64,000 nt of DNA from the NCBI GenBank assembly GCA_018657625.1, contig JABHWU010000115.1:31158-95157 (forward strand). The letters are read 5' to 3'. A program made the translations under genes and the position numbers. The notes below the pieces were generated by a model. It worked only from the letters and a program-made list of their open reading frames with translations, was not told the origin of the DNA and made no database searches. The first letter of the stretch is position 1, and each line of letters opens with the position of its first letter. Source of the stretch: Deltaproteobacteria bacterium (GTDB taxonomy: Bacteria; SAR324; XYD2-FULL-50-16). Below are positions 8,634 through 17,900 of the stretch, in pieces.

Positions 8634-9142
8634 GAAATTGTATTTCCTCTGGATTTAGCTATGTCTTTGAAAATAGTGGATACTGCTTGCAATAGCATTA
8701 ATACAATGCCAATTACCATTATAACCTTAATTGGTATCATGGAAGGGTTCCACTGTGAAAATTTTCGCTCGCCATATTCGATCGCATAACTTGTGCTGGA
8801 AATCGATCCAATTAACAAAGTGACGAGATATGCCACTAAAAAAAAGTCTGTGACAACATCGACTTTAGCTTTGGTTTTCTCTGAAAATCGATCATAAAGC
8901 AAGTCCATGCGGACATGTTCCCTCAGTTGTACCGAATAGGCACCACCTAATATATAATAGGCAGTAATGATGAACTGTGCCATTTCCACAGTCCAGGATA
9001 ACGGTATATTTAAAATATTTCGACTAATCGCGCCAAGCAACAATACAGCAATCATCAAAAAAATTGAGTACATTGCTACCCGTCCGAACTTAATTGAAAT
9101 ATAATCAACGTATCTTACGTAGTATACAACAGCTTTTGGCAT
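8630..9142 (-). CDS. dctQ: TRAP transporter small permease subunit DctQ
   Basis: Four-helix membrane subunit that pairs with DctM. Helices are visible around MYSIFLMIAVLLLGAISRNI, SWTVEMAQFIITAYYILGGA, FFLVAYLVTLLIGSI and IKVIMVIGIVLMLL. The conserved W-x-x-E (SWTVEMA) and the REHVRMDLL stretch are typical. The ATG at 9142 is preferred over a TTG 30 bases upstream because TAGGAGA sits directly before it, giving about 170 residues. It is first in the dctQMP operon, with a leader of about 400 bp that contains the second copy of the RpiR-type operator. Confidence 0.9.
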   Translation of the reverse strand: MPKAVVYYVRYVDYISIKFGRVAMYSIFLMIAVLLLGAISRNILNIPLSWTVEMAQFIITAYYILGGAYSVQLREHVRMDLLYDRFSEKTKAKVDVVTDFFLVAYLVTLLIGSISSTSYAIEYGERKFSQWNPSMIPIKVIMVIGIVLMLLQAVSTIFKDIAKSRGNTIS

Positions 9143-9172
9143 TTGTTTTGGTCTCCTACTAGTCTTACTCAA

Positions 9173-10122
9173 ACTGAACTGTCTTAAGATTTATCTAGCA
9201 TAACAGGCATATTATTGATAAACTGCCGGTTCCAATAAAAAAGTTTAAAAAGTACAGGTACATATTCTTTCAATAACTTAAAACAGGCACATTGTATTGA
9301 TTACCACTGGATAACCACCCCCAGCTCCTTATGGTGAAATAGGTAGCCAGCGATTTTCTGAAACATTGGTCCATTTCAGGTAAAAATTAAGGCAATAACT
9401 GATTTATTAATAGACTGTTAATTTAAAATCGATTAGGTGTTTTTTCTCAATACGCTTTCAAACGTATACCAGCCATTAGCAAATTTCACTTTAAGTACAA
9501 ACCAAACAGCATTTTAAAATGATCAACCCCGATAAGTTTGTAATGTTTATTACTTAAAAATTTTAATGTAACATTTACTACAGGACTAAATTGAAGTCAA
9601 CACCTTTATTTTATAACTAAAGCAGGGTAATCGTTTACAAACCCGGATAAGCGTTTTTATATCAATATTCATTAAAAGGACTAGTTTGAAGGTTATATAT
9701 TATCAATGGCTTTGCCTCGTTAACCCAAAAAAACAGAAAAAATATAATTGTTTTTTATTGCTGGATTTCATCATAAAGGATAATACTTTTCTGTATTTTT
9801 TATAATCCCAGACCTATTTAAAATATGACGACAAGGTGTCAGAGTGTTAGTTACTGAAATCATTTAAGTGTCATGTAATTCAATTAAAAAAGTGTGGTAA
9901 TGTTACTCAACCGTTTTTTACATTTTGATCAGTTGAGTGGTTAGCATCATAAAATTGAAATTAAAGTTACCTGATAAATATCTTAATGAGCAAAACTGGA
10001 TACCATTTGCTCTATGTTTCAACGGATTATTACTTATTTAATATCTAATATTTTCTTAAATTAATGACTAAGTTGTCATTTATTGTTAGCAATAAACTAC
10101 GAATGAACAAAATATAAAAAAT
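9173..10122. other. Long intergenic region, about 950 bp, no gene seen
   Basis: This AT-rich stretch between the TRAP operon (leftward) and the FGGY kinase (rightward) has no open frame with coding character. It holds the second composite operator at 9540-9601 and ends at a decayed gene fragment. The unusual length fits gene loss in this interval. Confidence 0.6.
9540..9601. promoter_or_regulatory. Second copy of the composite RpiR-type operator, upstream of the TRAP operon
   Basis: GTAATGTTTATTAC (9540-9553), GTAACATTTACTAC (9568-9581) and AGTCAAC (9595-9601) match the elements at 5031-5092 with exactly the same spacings (28 bp between palindromes, 14 bp to AGTCAAC). The flanks also share ACAGGA. 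The shared layout implies one regulator, most simply the RpiR protein encoded at 5168. It lies about 400 bp upstream of dctQ. Confidence 0.6.
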
Positions 10123-10257
10123 GGTGGCAATGCAGACCGATTAGCCATTGCTACTCCAGGGGAATTCATTATTGATCCCGGGTCAACGCCATTGACCTAT
10201 TTAAAGCAGGCTTTAGATAACGGCGCTCGAACGCTCTTTAATGCCGAAATTAAATGA
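10123..10257 (+). pseudogene. Decayed fragment resembling an FAD-dependent glycerol-3-phosphate dehydrogenase (GlpA-like)
   Basis: About 44 codons read with clear protein character (GGNADRLAIATPGEF, IDPGSTPLTYL, QALDNGARTLFNAEI) and then stop at TGA. There is no start, and an in-frame TAA lies just upstream. The pattern of a DPG-x-TPL segment followed by an ALDNGA...NAE segment resembles the middle of DAO-fold oxidoreductases of the GlpA/GlpD type. The glycerol-kinase-like gene 22 bp downstream fits a former dehydrogenase-kinase pair. Family identity is inferred from memory of the motif. Decay of the frame is seen directly. Confidence 0.45.
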
Positions 10258-10279
10258 CGCACCCTAATGATAGGTAACA

Positions 10280-11701
10280 ATGACCATATTAGCCATTGAT
10301 CAGGGAACGACAAGTACCCGTGCACTTCTGGTAGAAAAATCAGGAGCCAGTAAAATCATAAAAACACTGGAGCATCAACAATACTATCCAAAGCCTGGAT
10401 GGGTGGAACATAACCCAGAAGAACTGATCCATAACATTCAAGCATGCCTAGATTGTTCTGAAAAATATATTTCCATAGGTATTGATAATCAAGGGGAAAG
10501 CTGTCTGGCCTGGGATACAGAAACAAAGCAGGCAATCACCCCAGTCATTGTATGGCAGGATAATCGAACGCATCAAACTATCGACAGACTTAAGCTTGAA
10601 AATTCACAAGATTTGGTAATAGAAAAAACGGGATTACCACTGGATTCTTATTTTTCTGCCACTAAACTCGCCTGGATCATGAAAAATATTCCTGAAGCAC
10701 AAAAGCTTCAGAAACTGGGAAAATTACGACTGGGTACTACTGATGCATTTTTCCTTGATCGTCTGGCGAATCGATTTGTAACAGATATCAGCACAGCGTC
10801 CAGAACATCACTAATGAATATTCATACTGGGCAATGGGATCCAGAGTTATGCAATCTCTTTGGGGTACCCATAGAAGCATTACCTGAGATAGTGCCGACA
10901 ACCGGTGACTTCGGATCAATCATTTCAAAAAATCGTCAGATACCGGTTACAGCTAGTATTGTTGATCAGCAAGCGGCTTTGGTTGGACAGGGATGTCAAT
11001 CAGCAGGTGATGTCAAAATAACTTTTGGCACCGGTGCCTTTGCTCTCGTCGTGACAGGGAGCAGCCCCTGCCACGCTGCAGAAAAGGGATTATTACCGAC
11101 AGTAGCCTGGCAATTGAAAAATAAGAAAGTCGTCTATGCACTAGATGGCGGAGTATATAATGCAGGATCAGCCATTAACTGGGCACAGTCTTTGGGATTG
11201 TTTAAAACTTATAATCAAATTAATCAATTTAAGAAACCCAGTGCCATTGAAAGGGATCTGGTATTTGTACCTGCTTTATCCGGTTTAGGATGTCCCTACT
11301 GGGATAGATCAGCAGGAGGTGTTTGGATTGGGCTCTCATTAGACACTCAACCGGCTGATTTAATGCAATCTATATTGGAAGGGATTGTATTCCGGGCAGT
11401 GGAAATAATTAATGCCATGGGTGAATTCGTATCAATAAAAAATGAGATTTCCATCGATGGCGGCCTTTCAGCAAATCCATATTTTTGTCAATTTTTAGCA
11501 GAGGTATTGAATCGGGAAGTTATGGTAAAATCTTCTACAGAATTAACAGCAATTGGAACCGCAAAACTAGCTGCAGGTGATCATATTGAGATAAACTGGG
11601 AATCACCCCTAACAACACGATATCTGCCCAATATCAAAAGACGGCAATATATGGAAAAATTTACTGATGCCATCAGAAGGTCTACTGGATGGAGATCTTG
11701 A
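10280..11701 (+). CDS. FGGY family carbohydrate kinase, glycerol kinase-like
   Basis: Cytosolic sugar or polyol kinase of the FGGY family. The N-terminal phosphate loop AIDQGTTSTRALLV and the GWVEHNPEELI segment are glycerol-kinase-like. Further GlpK features are VIVWQDNRT, YFSATKLAWI, DISTASRTSLMNI, the ATP-site stretch ITFGTGAFALV, and the C-terminal ISIDGGLSANPYFCQFLAEVL. At 473 residues it is somewhat shorter than typical GlpK (about 500). The ATG follows AGGTAACA. It stands just after a GlpA-like remnant, which supports a glycerol or related polyol role, but xylulose-type substrates cannot be excluded. Confidence 0.85.
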   Translation: MTILAIDQGTTSTRALLVEKSGASKIIKTLEHQQYYPKPGWVEHNPEELIHNIQACLDCSEKYISIGIDNQGESCLAWDTETKQAITPVIVWQDNRTHQTIDRLKLENSQDLVIEKTGLPLDSYFSATKLAWIMKNIPEAQKLQKLGKLRLGTTDAFFLDRLANRFVTDISTASRTSLMNIHTGQWDPELCNLFGVPIEALPEIVPTTGDFGSIISKNRQIPVTASIVDQQAALVGQGCQSAGDVKITFGTGAFALVVTGSSPCHAAEKGLLPTVAWQLKNKKVVYALDGGVYNAGSAINWAQSLGLFKTYNQINQFKKPSAIERDLVFVPALSGLGCPYWDRSAGGVWIGLSLDTQPADLMQSILEGIVFRAVEIINAMGEFVSIKNEISIDGGLSANPYFCQFLAEVLNREVMVKSSTELTAIGTAKLAAGDHIEINWESPLTTRYLPNIKRRQYMEKFTDAIRRSTGWRS

Positions 11702-11735
11702 ATTAATGTATTACAAATTCTTTAAATCATTCAAA

Positions 11736-13172
11736 TCAATAGTGACTATCATTTAATATTGTTGGATAATCTTCTGATTCAGAGCGTTTGGGATAAGATA
11801 ACCAATCCGGTACTTTTCTGGCTTTCCAACGTTTCCCATAGATAAAATTATCAATATAAGGAAATACTTTTTTTGCGAGGGGAGAATTAGCGACATACCA
11901 ACGAATAAACCTATGAAAGTAAGAGTTAGGCCGACTAAAAGGACAAATAGCCATACAGATTGAACAATCTGTTCCAACACGACTCCAATAATCAAAACAA
12001 CTATCTTCGTCCAGTTTCCATTTTTCAATACCGCGGCAACGGGTTTTGGACCCGGTTGTTATGGATTTGGATGGGCAGGAATCTGCACATTTCATACATT
12101 TTTCGCAAAATTCCTCAACACCAATTGACATCGGTTTATCCGGAATTAAAGGCATATCTGTCAGCGTAATAAATATCCTGGTTCGCGCGCCAAATTTTGG
12201 TGTAATCAGGTATCCTAGACGTCCAATTTCCCCAAGACCCGCATCGACAGCTACTGGTGGCATAATAATATTGTAATTACGGGTATGTTCTGCTTCACCG
12301 CGATAGCCCATATGCACAAACCATCGGGCCATCATCGTGCTAATATATGCTCCTTTAGCATAATTAAGTGCACTCTCAGCTACTGAAGGTGTATGGGGTG
12401 CTGCCATCACATGATCACGATTCATTTCCAACAACATGACTACTGCATATTTAGGGAGGTCCTTTATCTCTTTTCCCCAATCATCCCAATTATCATAATG
12501 AATCTCTCCCCTTTTTGAATATACCCAGGCAGGATTGAGTTCACAGATACCGACACTAACAGCGCCAACATGTTCAGCATATTTTTTAACAATTTTGGTA
12601 GCTTTTTCCGGTGGCAAATTAGCAGGTTGGGTGTCTGGGTATGGTGTTCCTTTAGCAAAGGGCCCTAAAAAGTGAGGTAATTCGAAAGCTGAATGAACCA
12701 TAGCGACATTCGACTGATATCCATTATCTATACTTCCCAATTTTCCTAAAAAGCCTTTCGCCCGTCTTTTTTTATCGGGTATTTCTAACTCAGGATTTTG
12801 TGCATAGAAGGTTTTATAAGGGTCAGAACCATCTTTTAATCCACGGAGTCTGACAAAAACAGAATGGCTTTCATCGAACCTTGCTGTTTCTTCAACAGCA
12901 TACCCCATGGTACCTTTTAAAGCTTTAGGATTTTGCTTACCGGGGATACATAACAAAAGTCCAAATATACCTGCAATTACAAATAATATTGCGAGTGGAT
13001 CTGTTAGAATAGGAACAAAATATGCCAAAGCAATCGTCAGAACAGCGATCAACATACCGATAAACCCGATCAAAACAGCTCTTTTTTCCTGTTCGTGAAT
13101 GGATTCTAAAAATAAAACAAAAGCTATTCCAAAGAAGGCTAAAATGGCTAAGGTTAAAAAAATTAAAATCAT
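11736..13172 (-). CDS. Reductive-dehalogenase-like iron-sulfur protein with N-terminal membrane helices
   Basis: Predicted cobalamin/4Fe-4S redox enzyme of the reductive dehalogenase (RdhA-type) family. About three N-terminal helices fill residues 1-80, and there is no twin-arginine signal. The soluble part carries a C-x2-C-x2-C-x3-CP cluster (FCEKCMKCADSCP, about residue 355), a basic stretch, and a second C-x2-C-x3-CPF cluster (CSICMAICPF, about residue 405). These are two ferredoxin-like sites, and the region before the clusters contains the IMPPVAVDAGLGEIGRLG motif usual in this family and in QueG. No RdhB anchor or cobalamin riboswitch is visible. Actual dehalogenation is unproven, and it may serve another corrinoid reaction. 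Confidence 0.8.
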   Translation of the reverse strand: MILIFLTLAILAFFGIAFVLFLESIHEQEKRAVLIGFIGMLIAVLTIALAYFVPILTDPLAILFVIAGIFGLLLCIPGKQNPKALKGTMGYAVEETARFDESHSVFVRLRGLKDGSDPYKTFYAQNPELEIPDKKRRAKGFLGKLGSIDNGYQSNVAMVHSAFELPHFLGPFAKGTPYPDTQPANLPPEKATKIVKKYAEHVGAVSVGICELNPAWVYSKRGEIHYDNWDDWGKEIKDLPKYAVVMLLEMNRDHVMAAPHTPSVAESALNYAKGAYISTMMARWFVHMGYRGEAEHTRNYNIIMPPVAVDAGLGEIGRLGYLITPKFGARTRIFITLTDMPLIPDKPMSIGVEEFCEKCMKCADSCPSKSITTGSKTRCRGIEKWKLDEDSCFDYWSRVGTDCSICMAICPFSRPNSYFHRFIRWYVANSPLAKKVFPYIDNFIYGKRWKARKVPDWLSYPKRSESEDYPTILNDSHY

Positions 13173-13442
13173 TATAATCCTTTCTTATTCAATTAAAAAC
13201 CAGAACAGTTTTCAATGAGGATCAGTTTTACAATTAACAAGCTTTCAGATTCCCCAAATTTGCTAGAATACATCAATATCCTGTATTAATTTTATACTTA
13301 TTATGTATACAATTCCATTATCAGAATATTATTAATATTTTATTCATAAATCATAATTATATAATACTGGTCTCTTATAAAACCCCTATTATAAATAGTC
13401 AAAGAAAAGTTCTTTTAACCATTGTATTCAAATAAGTTGCCT

Positions 13443-13533
13443 CTACTAATATGCTGAGCGAAGTCGAAGTATATTATCTATTTTACCCTTTGTTCTTTGC
13501 TCAAAGTATCGCAAATACAGTGCTCAAGGGACC
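13443..13533. repeat. Dispersed repeat, copy A (91 bp)
   Basis: This segment aligns without gaps to 37146-37236, about 76 of 91 bases identical by my count. It contains an internal inverted pair (TGAGCGAAG and CTTTGCTCA). The rest of the 13173-13670 gap is AT-rich with no gene seen. The CTGAGCGAAGTCGAAG core looks like short REP-type repeats of other bacteria. Confidence 0.6.
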
Positions 13534-13670
13534 GCAAATAATGATACCCTTGATTCTGTAAAACATTAAATTTGAAATGCTTTAGTACAATGGTGCAGTT
13601 GATATGAAATGAATCCGGCAGTTTTAGGAGAAGGTTATTTACACGACCTTCAACATTAAAACAAAATGCT

Positions 13671-14267
13671 TTATTGAAGAATTAAAATCACCGTAGCGGC
13701 CGTCAATAAACCCATTGACCAGTTAAAAACCTGACGATGCAAATCATTGGATAGAAAGCGACCAATACCTACCCCAAAACCTACCCAAACTGAGATGGAG
13801 GGTAAGCACACAATAGCAAATACCAATATAACGATCAAAGCAGAGTACAAGTAGTCATCTCCAGTCAAAGTAAAAGCAGACATAGCGGTGACTCCCATTA
13901 TTAAAGCTTTGGGGTTTAGAAATTGGAATAAGGCAGCCTGAATAAATGTAAATGGTTTGCTATCTGTTTTAATTTCACCGTTCATTTTACCTGCAGTAGC
14001 TATCATCCAGGCTAGGTACAACAGATAACAAGCACCTGCAAATTTTAAGATGGTCTGTAAAACAGGAATTTGTTCAAATATTAGGTTTAGTCCACCAGCA
14101 GTCAATGCAAATAAACCGACCATTCCACCTAAAATACCGAACATATGCGGAATTGTTTTCAAAAACCCAAAATTAGCACCAGAGGCAGTTAACATTATGT
14201 TATTAGGGCCCGGAGTAATACAAGCAGAAATACTATAAAAAAGTAATGGTATTAAGGTGTTTTCCAT
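13671..14267 (-). CDS. LysE/RhtB family amino-acid exporter
   Basis: Inner-membrane translocator of the LysE superfamily, which exports amino acids or related small solutes. It is 198 residues with about six hydrophobic segments. The family signature sits at the N-terminus (ACITPGPNNIMLTASG) and FQFLNPKALIMGVTAMSAF lies in the middle. It stands alone on the minus strand, with a perfect 17-bp palindrome about 95 bp upstream that could be its operator. The substrate cannot be told from sequence. Confidence 0.9.
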   Translation of the reverse strand: MENTLIPLLFYSISACITPGPNNIMLTASGANFGFLKTIPHMFGILGGMVGLFALTAGGLNLIFEQIPVLQTILKFAGACYLLYLAWMIATAGKMNGEIKTDSKPFTFIQAALFQFLNPKALIMGVTAMSAFTLTGDDYLYSALIVILVFAIVCLPSISVWVGFGVGIGRFLSNDLHRQVFNWSMGLLTAATVILILQ

Positions 14268-14362
14268 AATGATCTTCTCCGAATGAAATTGTCTCTATTT
14301 TTGTATCCATACATTTATATTAAATTTTAATATAAAGTCACTATTACTATGTCAACCAGTAT

Positions 14363-14379
14363 ATTGTAACCGTTACAAT
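14363..14379. promoter_or_regulatory. Candidate operator upstream of the LysE-type exporter
   Basis: ATTGTAACCGTTACAAT is a perfect palindrome with 8-bp arms around one base, about 95 bp upstream of the exporter start. This fits a dimeric repressor or activator site (GntR-like TTGTAAC-N-GTTACAA pattern). The cognate regulator is not adjacent. Confidence 0.45.
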
Positions 14380-14627
14380 TCATTGGTTTATTTACTGGAT
14401 TCGTTAAATTCTGAAATGTTACAAAACCATAGACACAAATTCCAAATGTTCATGATATTTAGTGAAACCTTCTCATCGAAATCAAAAGATAACAGGGCAA
14501 AAATTGACAACAAACGAATTTGAAAAATCCTGGATAAAAAAACTAAGCGTGTCAAAAAATATCTAAAACACATCACCTAAAATAAAACAAATCATCCAGA
14601 ACCAATATCAAACAGGGGATCCAATAA

Positions 14628-14904
14628 AATAGACCAACCAATATTGGAACACCTGGAACAGGAGTTGGGAACAGGGAGTACCCAGGAAGTCATGCTGGAT
14701 GGTCCTGTCAGTATCCGAAAGAGATGCTAAATGAAACAAAAAACTACCTGTTTCATACTGTTATTGAAGAAGTGTTTTTTTAAGGGCATCTGGGAAGAAA
14801 TCTGACAGCATCCGGTTCAAATTAAGTTTTTAAAATCTATTATTAAGGGTGATGATCTCTATCAATTTGAAATTATATTACCAGAAATGACCCAGAATAA
14901 GTGA
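14628..14904 (+). pseudogene. Decayed gene fragment, family not recognised
   Basis: A frame of about 50 codons reads with protein character (GVGNREYPGSHAGWSCQYP, EMLNETKNYLFHTVIEEVFF) and ends at TAA in a run of seven T. The message seems to continue in a second frame (LRASGKKSDSIRFKLSF) and then a third (KGDDLYQFEIILPEMTQNK) before the final stop. This is the pattern of a gene broken by at least two frameshifts. There is no start codon at the left end. Base composition is richer in G and C than the flanks. The remainder of the 14268-14957 gap shows no gene. Confidence 0.4.
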
Positions 14905-14957
14905 TACTCGATCAAATAGATTCATTGATTCGACTGATGTGAGTGTTCTTAATCCCT

Positions 14958-17900
14958 TTATTTTGCTTTGGCATATTGAAAAGAACAATTATCAACCGGT
15001 AGGATTTCTTCCAGTTCATTGATTAGTTCTTCAGATACGACAACCTTTTGAGGGATGCCAATATTAATCCGGCAATTTTCTTCTGTTTCCAGATTTAAGC
15101 TAATTTTGCAATCTCCCGGGTATTGCTCCATCTTTTCTTTAATTTTCCGCAAGATATTTTCATTTGCTTCCGGTGGGATGCCAATATTCATTCTTTTGGT
15201 ATTTTCACATCTTAACAATGGCAAGGATATTATTTCATCCGCTACAATGTTAACAGAATTATCTTCTTTACTACCATTGATATAACCGGAAACAAAAACC
15301 GGATCATCCAGTTCTTCCTGATTCAGTAGATCCTGAACGGCATCAAAAGTTTTAGGAAAAACCAATACTTCAATAGTACCCCATAAATCTTCAAGGGTAA
15401 GAATGGCCATTTTTTTGTTAGCCTTTTTTGTCAGACGAATTACTTTAGCTGCAATTGCCCCTGCCAGATAAGCTTTTTCCCTGAATTTAAAAGTACGCCC
15501 TTCAGCTTTTAAATCACTGGATCGCGATAGTTGGACATAGGAACGCAATTCATCAACAAAAGGTTTTACCGGATGCCCGGAAATATAAAAGCCCAGGGCT
15601 TCTTTTTCAAATTTCAATTTTAATTTTGTTTTCCAGTCTGGAATATCTGGTAATTCAACTTTTGTACGACTTTTTTCCATCTCCTCTTCGTCTAAAAAGT
15701 CAAACAACGACATTTGATTTTCGATATTCATAGACTTTTCAGCATTGGCAATATTAATCACCTGATCAATCCCCTGTAATATCCGATTCCTATTGGGTTC
15801 TATGGAATCAAACACACCACTTTTGATCAGTGCTTCTAATACTCTGGAATTGACTTTTCCGGTATCAAGATGTGAAAAAATATCCAATAGATCGGAAAAC
15901 TGCCCGCTGTTATTATCACGTGCCTGAAGAATACTTTCCAGCGCTGCTTCACCTACATTTTTAATGGCATTTAAACCAAATCGGATTTGGTCACTATGGG
16001 CTGTAAAAATCAGGTCACTTTGATTAATATCGGGTGGTAAAACTGCGATGTTCATTTCCCGACATTCATTAATCAATTTTACCACACTTTCCGGTTTAGT
16101 TCTTTCGATAGTCAGTAAAGCCGCCATAAAGTCTACCGGATAGTTCGCTTTTAACCAAGCTGTTTGATAGCTGATCAAAGCATAGGCTGCAGAATGTGAT
16201 TTATTAAAACCATATCCGGCAAATTTATCGATCAGGTCAAAAATATAATTCGATAATTCCTCATCTATATTATTATTTTTACATCCATCCACAAATTTTT
16301 GTCTTTGTTCTTTCAAGACTTCCGGTTTCTTCTTACCAATCGCTCTTCTTAAAATATCAGCCCCACCCAAAGAAAAACCAGCCAGGACCTGAACCGTTCG
16401 CATAACCTGCTCCTGGTAAACCATCACACCATAGGTTTCATCCAAAACCGGTTCCATCAATTCATGGGGATAAACTGTTTTTTGTCGACCATGCTTTCTT
16501 TCCACATAATCATCAACCATACCTGATCCCAAAGGACCAGGACGATAAAGCGCAACCAGGGCAATAATATCCTCAAAACAATCCGGTTTCAATTTACGAA
16601 TCAGTTTTTTCATCCCCTCTGATTCCAGTTGGAAAACACCGGTGGTATCTCCTTTTGTCAGCAATTGAAAGGTCTTATCATCTTCCATCGAAATCAGAGT
16701 GATATCCAACTGCTCATCTTCTGGTCGCTTTTTGTTGATCAGTTTAACAGTCTTATCAATAATTGAAAGGTTTCTTAGCCCAAGGAAATCAAACTTTACA
16801 GCACCCTGGGCTTCAGCATATTTCATAGTGAACATTGACTGTGGACCGTCTCCCTTGGTAGGCGTGCAGGTAGGCATGACGTCATAAACCGGTGAATCCA
16901 TTATGATTACACCCGCAGCATGGGTGGACAGGTTGTTATTAGTCCCTTCCAGTTGAAACGCCAAATTAATCAGTTTTTGTTCTTCTTCCGTTCCATTTTC
17001 AGCTAATTCCTTAAATTCAGGCATAGTCTCCATAACCTTTGTCAGGTTAATGCCCAGATCATCGGGAACCAGTTTTGCAATTTTTTCCGCATCCGAATAA
17101 GGAAAGTCCAGGACACGGGCCACACCTTTAATCGCCCCCTTTGCTTTTAAAGAACCAATGGCAGAAATCTGGCAAACATTATCCTTGCCGTACTTATTTT
17201 TTACATAATCAATGACACTTTCTCGGCCTTCCACCTCAAAATCAATATCAAAATCAGGCATACTGACTCTATCAGGGTTTAAAAACCTCTCAAAAAGCAG
17301 ATCGTATTTAAGCGGGTCAATATCTGTAATTTCAAGAACATAAGCAACCAGGGATCCTGCTCCTGAGCCTCTTCCCGGTCCAACAGGGATATCATTAGAT
17401 TTAGACCATTTAATAAAATCAGAAACAATGAGAAAATATCCTGGAAACTTCATGTCATTAATAACTTTTAATTCAAATACCAGCCGATCTTCATAAATTT
17501 TTTTCTGTTTTATTTCTTCTTCATCCGACCATTGATATAATTTCTTCAGATATTTAAACCTATGTATCAACCCTTCCTGGGACTGATAAATTAACTCTTC
17601 ATCCAAGGCTCGTTTACTTTCAACAGGGTACTCCGGCAAGTACATCTTTTTAGTGGAAAGATCCAGCTCACAGCGGTCAGCGATAATTCTAGTATTTGAA
17701 ATACAGGTTTCCGGTAAATCTTTAAAAGCATCCTTGATTTCGTCCACAGATTTTACATACATTTCCGAGACTTCCAATTGTTTGACATCGGGTTCAGTTA
17801 CCTTTTTTTGCCACCCCATCAGTTGAAGAATATACTGTGCTTCCGCATGTTCTCTTTTCAAATAATGACAATCACAGGTTCCAACCAAAGGTAAGTTTAA

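Noticed and set aside
12046..12276. Frames opposite the reductive-dehalogenase-like gene
   Set aside because: They are antisense shadows of a strongly supported coding frame with cysteine-cluster motifs.
14388..14576. 62-codon minus-strand frame between the LysE gene and dnaE
   Set aside because: It overlaps no conserved motif, has no ribosome-binding site, and the composition is AT-driven, so it is not called as a gene.
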